DNA of 5,370 bases. Origin: Methanosarcinales archaeon (GTDB taxonomy: Archaea > Halobacteriota > Methanosarcinia > Methanosarcinales > Methanogasteraceae). Location: positions 1 through 5,370 of the forward strand of contig DAOWIV010000224.1 in assembly GCA_030640725.1 (NCBI GenBank). The letters run 5' to 3'. Of the stretch, positions 5,283 through 5,370 are shown piece after piece. A program made the translations under genes and the position numbers. Positions within the stretch are counted from its first letter, which is position 1. The number at the start of each line of letters is the position of its first letter. The notes beneath the pieces are model-generated. The model was not told the origin of the DNA. It saw only the letters and a list, made by a program, of their open reading frames with translations, and made no database searches.

Positions 5283-5370
5283 TCACCCGACCTCGTGCAC
5301 ATAGACCTCGCAGTACTCATCGCCGTGGCTCAGAAGCTTCCTGACCTCGAGTTCTGCCATTCCCTTGAAT
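5283..5370 (-). CDS. C-terminal 28 codons of a probable V4R-domain protein (5' end outside window)
   Basis: The - strand frame entering from the right edge reads FKGMAELEVRKLLSHGDEYC and then EVYVHEVG before a TGA at 5283-5285. The pattern EV(R/K)xLLxxGDxYCExxV is typical of the last strand of V4R (4-vinyl reductase) and related small-molecule-binding domains, in which the Cys-Glu pair after Gly-Asp-x-Tyr is conserved. Such domains are common in methanogen signalling and hydrocarbon-binding proteins. Only the tail is seen, so the domain order and full function are unknown. An internal ATG at 5358-5360 would give a 25-residue product, which is implausible as a gene. The V4R assignment is from memory of a short motif and is tentative. 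Confidence 0.5.
   Translation of the reverse strand, partial: FKGMAELEVRKLLSHGDEYCEVYVHEVG

Noticed and set aside
1..5370. tRNA, rRNA or CRISPR array
   Set aside because: No cloverleaf with T-loop consensus, no rRNA-like conserved stretch and no regularly spaced repeats were seen on either strand by eye.

Overview
The window looks like chromosomal DNA of a euryarchaeon of the methanogen or anaerobic methane-oxidising type. The grounds are a response regulator whose C-terminal half resembles the archaeal methanogen output domain MetOD1, multi-receiver signalling proteins, an HtpX/PspAB pair, a probably leaderless gene behind a TTTATATA box, and a V4R-like protein tail. No rRNA or tRNA is present, so the taxon is inferred from protein families only.

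Left part (1-2098, + strand): a tightly packed signalling operon. It holds the 3' end of a probable hybrid histidine kinase with two receiver domains, a stand-alone CheY/DivK-like receiver that overlaps it by ATGA, and a receiver-MetOD1 protein 20 bases further on. Four receiver domains in about 2 kb suggest a phosphorelay in which one kinase output is spread over a free carrier receiver and a receiver with a dedicated output domain. A 100-base convergent gap (2099-2197) carries an imperfect inverted repeat around a 14-base palindrome and probably ends transcription.

Middle (2198-3630, - strand): a translationally coupled pair, htpX (membrane zinc metalloprotease) then pspAB (PspA-associated cytoplasmic protein). 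It is the archaeal/actinobacterial form of an envelope-stress module, with no pspA in view.

Right part (about 3690-5370): accessory and decaying DNA. A DDE transposase of an archaeal-type insertion sequence has its C-terminus in another frame after a frameshift. Candidate terminal inverted repeats at 3692-3708 and 5048-5064 would delimit a 1.37 kb element, and the stretch left of the transposase holds nested hairpins. Just beyond the right candidate end, on the - strand, lies a short relic of a proton-antiporter membrane subunit (MrpD/NuoL-M-N type) broken by a frameshift and cut off near the element. At the right edge is the last 28 codons of a probable V4R-domain protein.

The most notable items are the unlisted antiporter relic abutting the insertion sequence, the nested-hairpin region, the coupled htpX-pspAB pair and the MetOD1 signalling operon. 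I found no clear evidence of a wholly new defence or mobile system.
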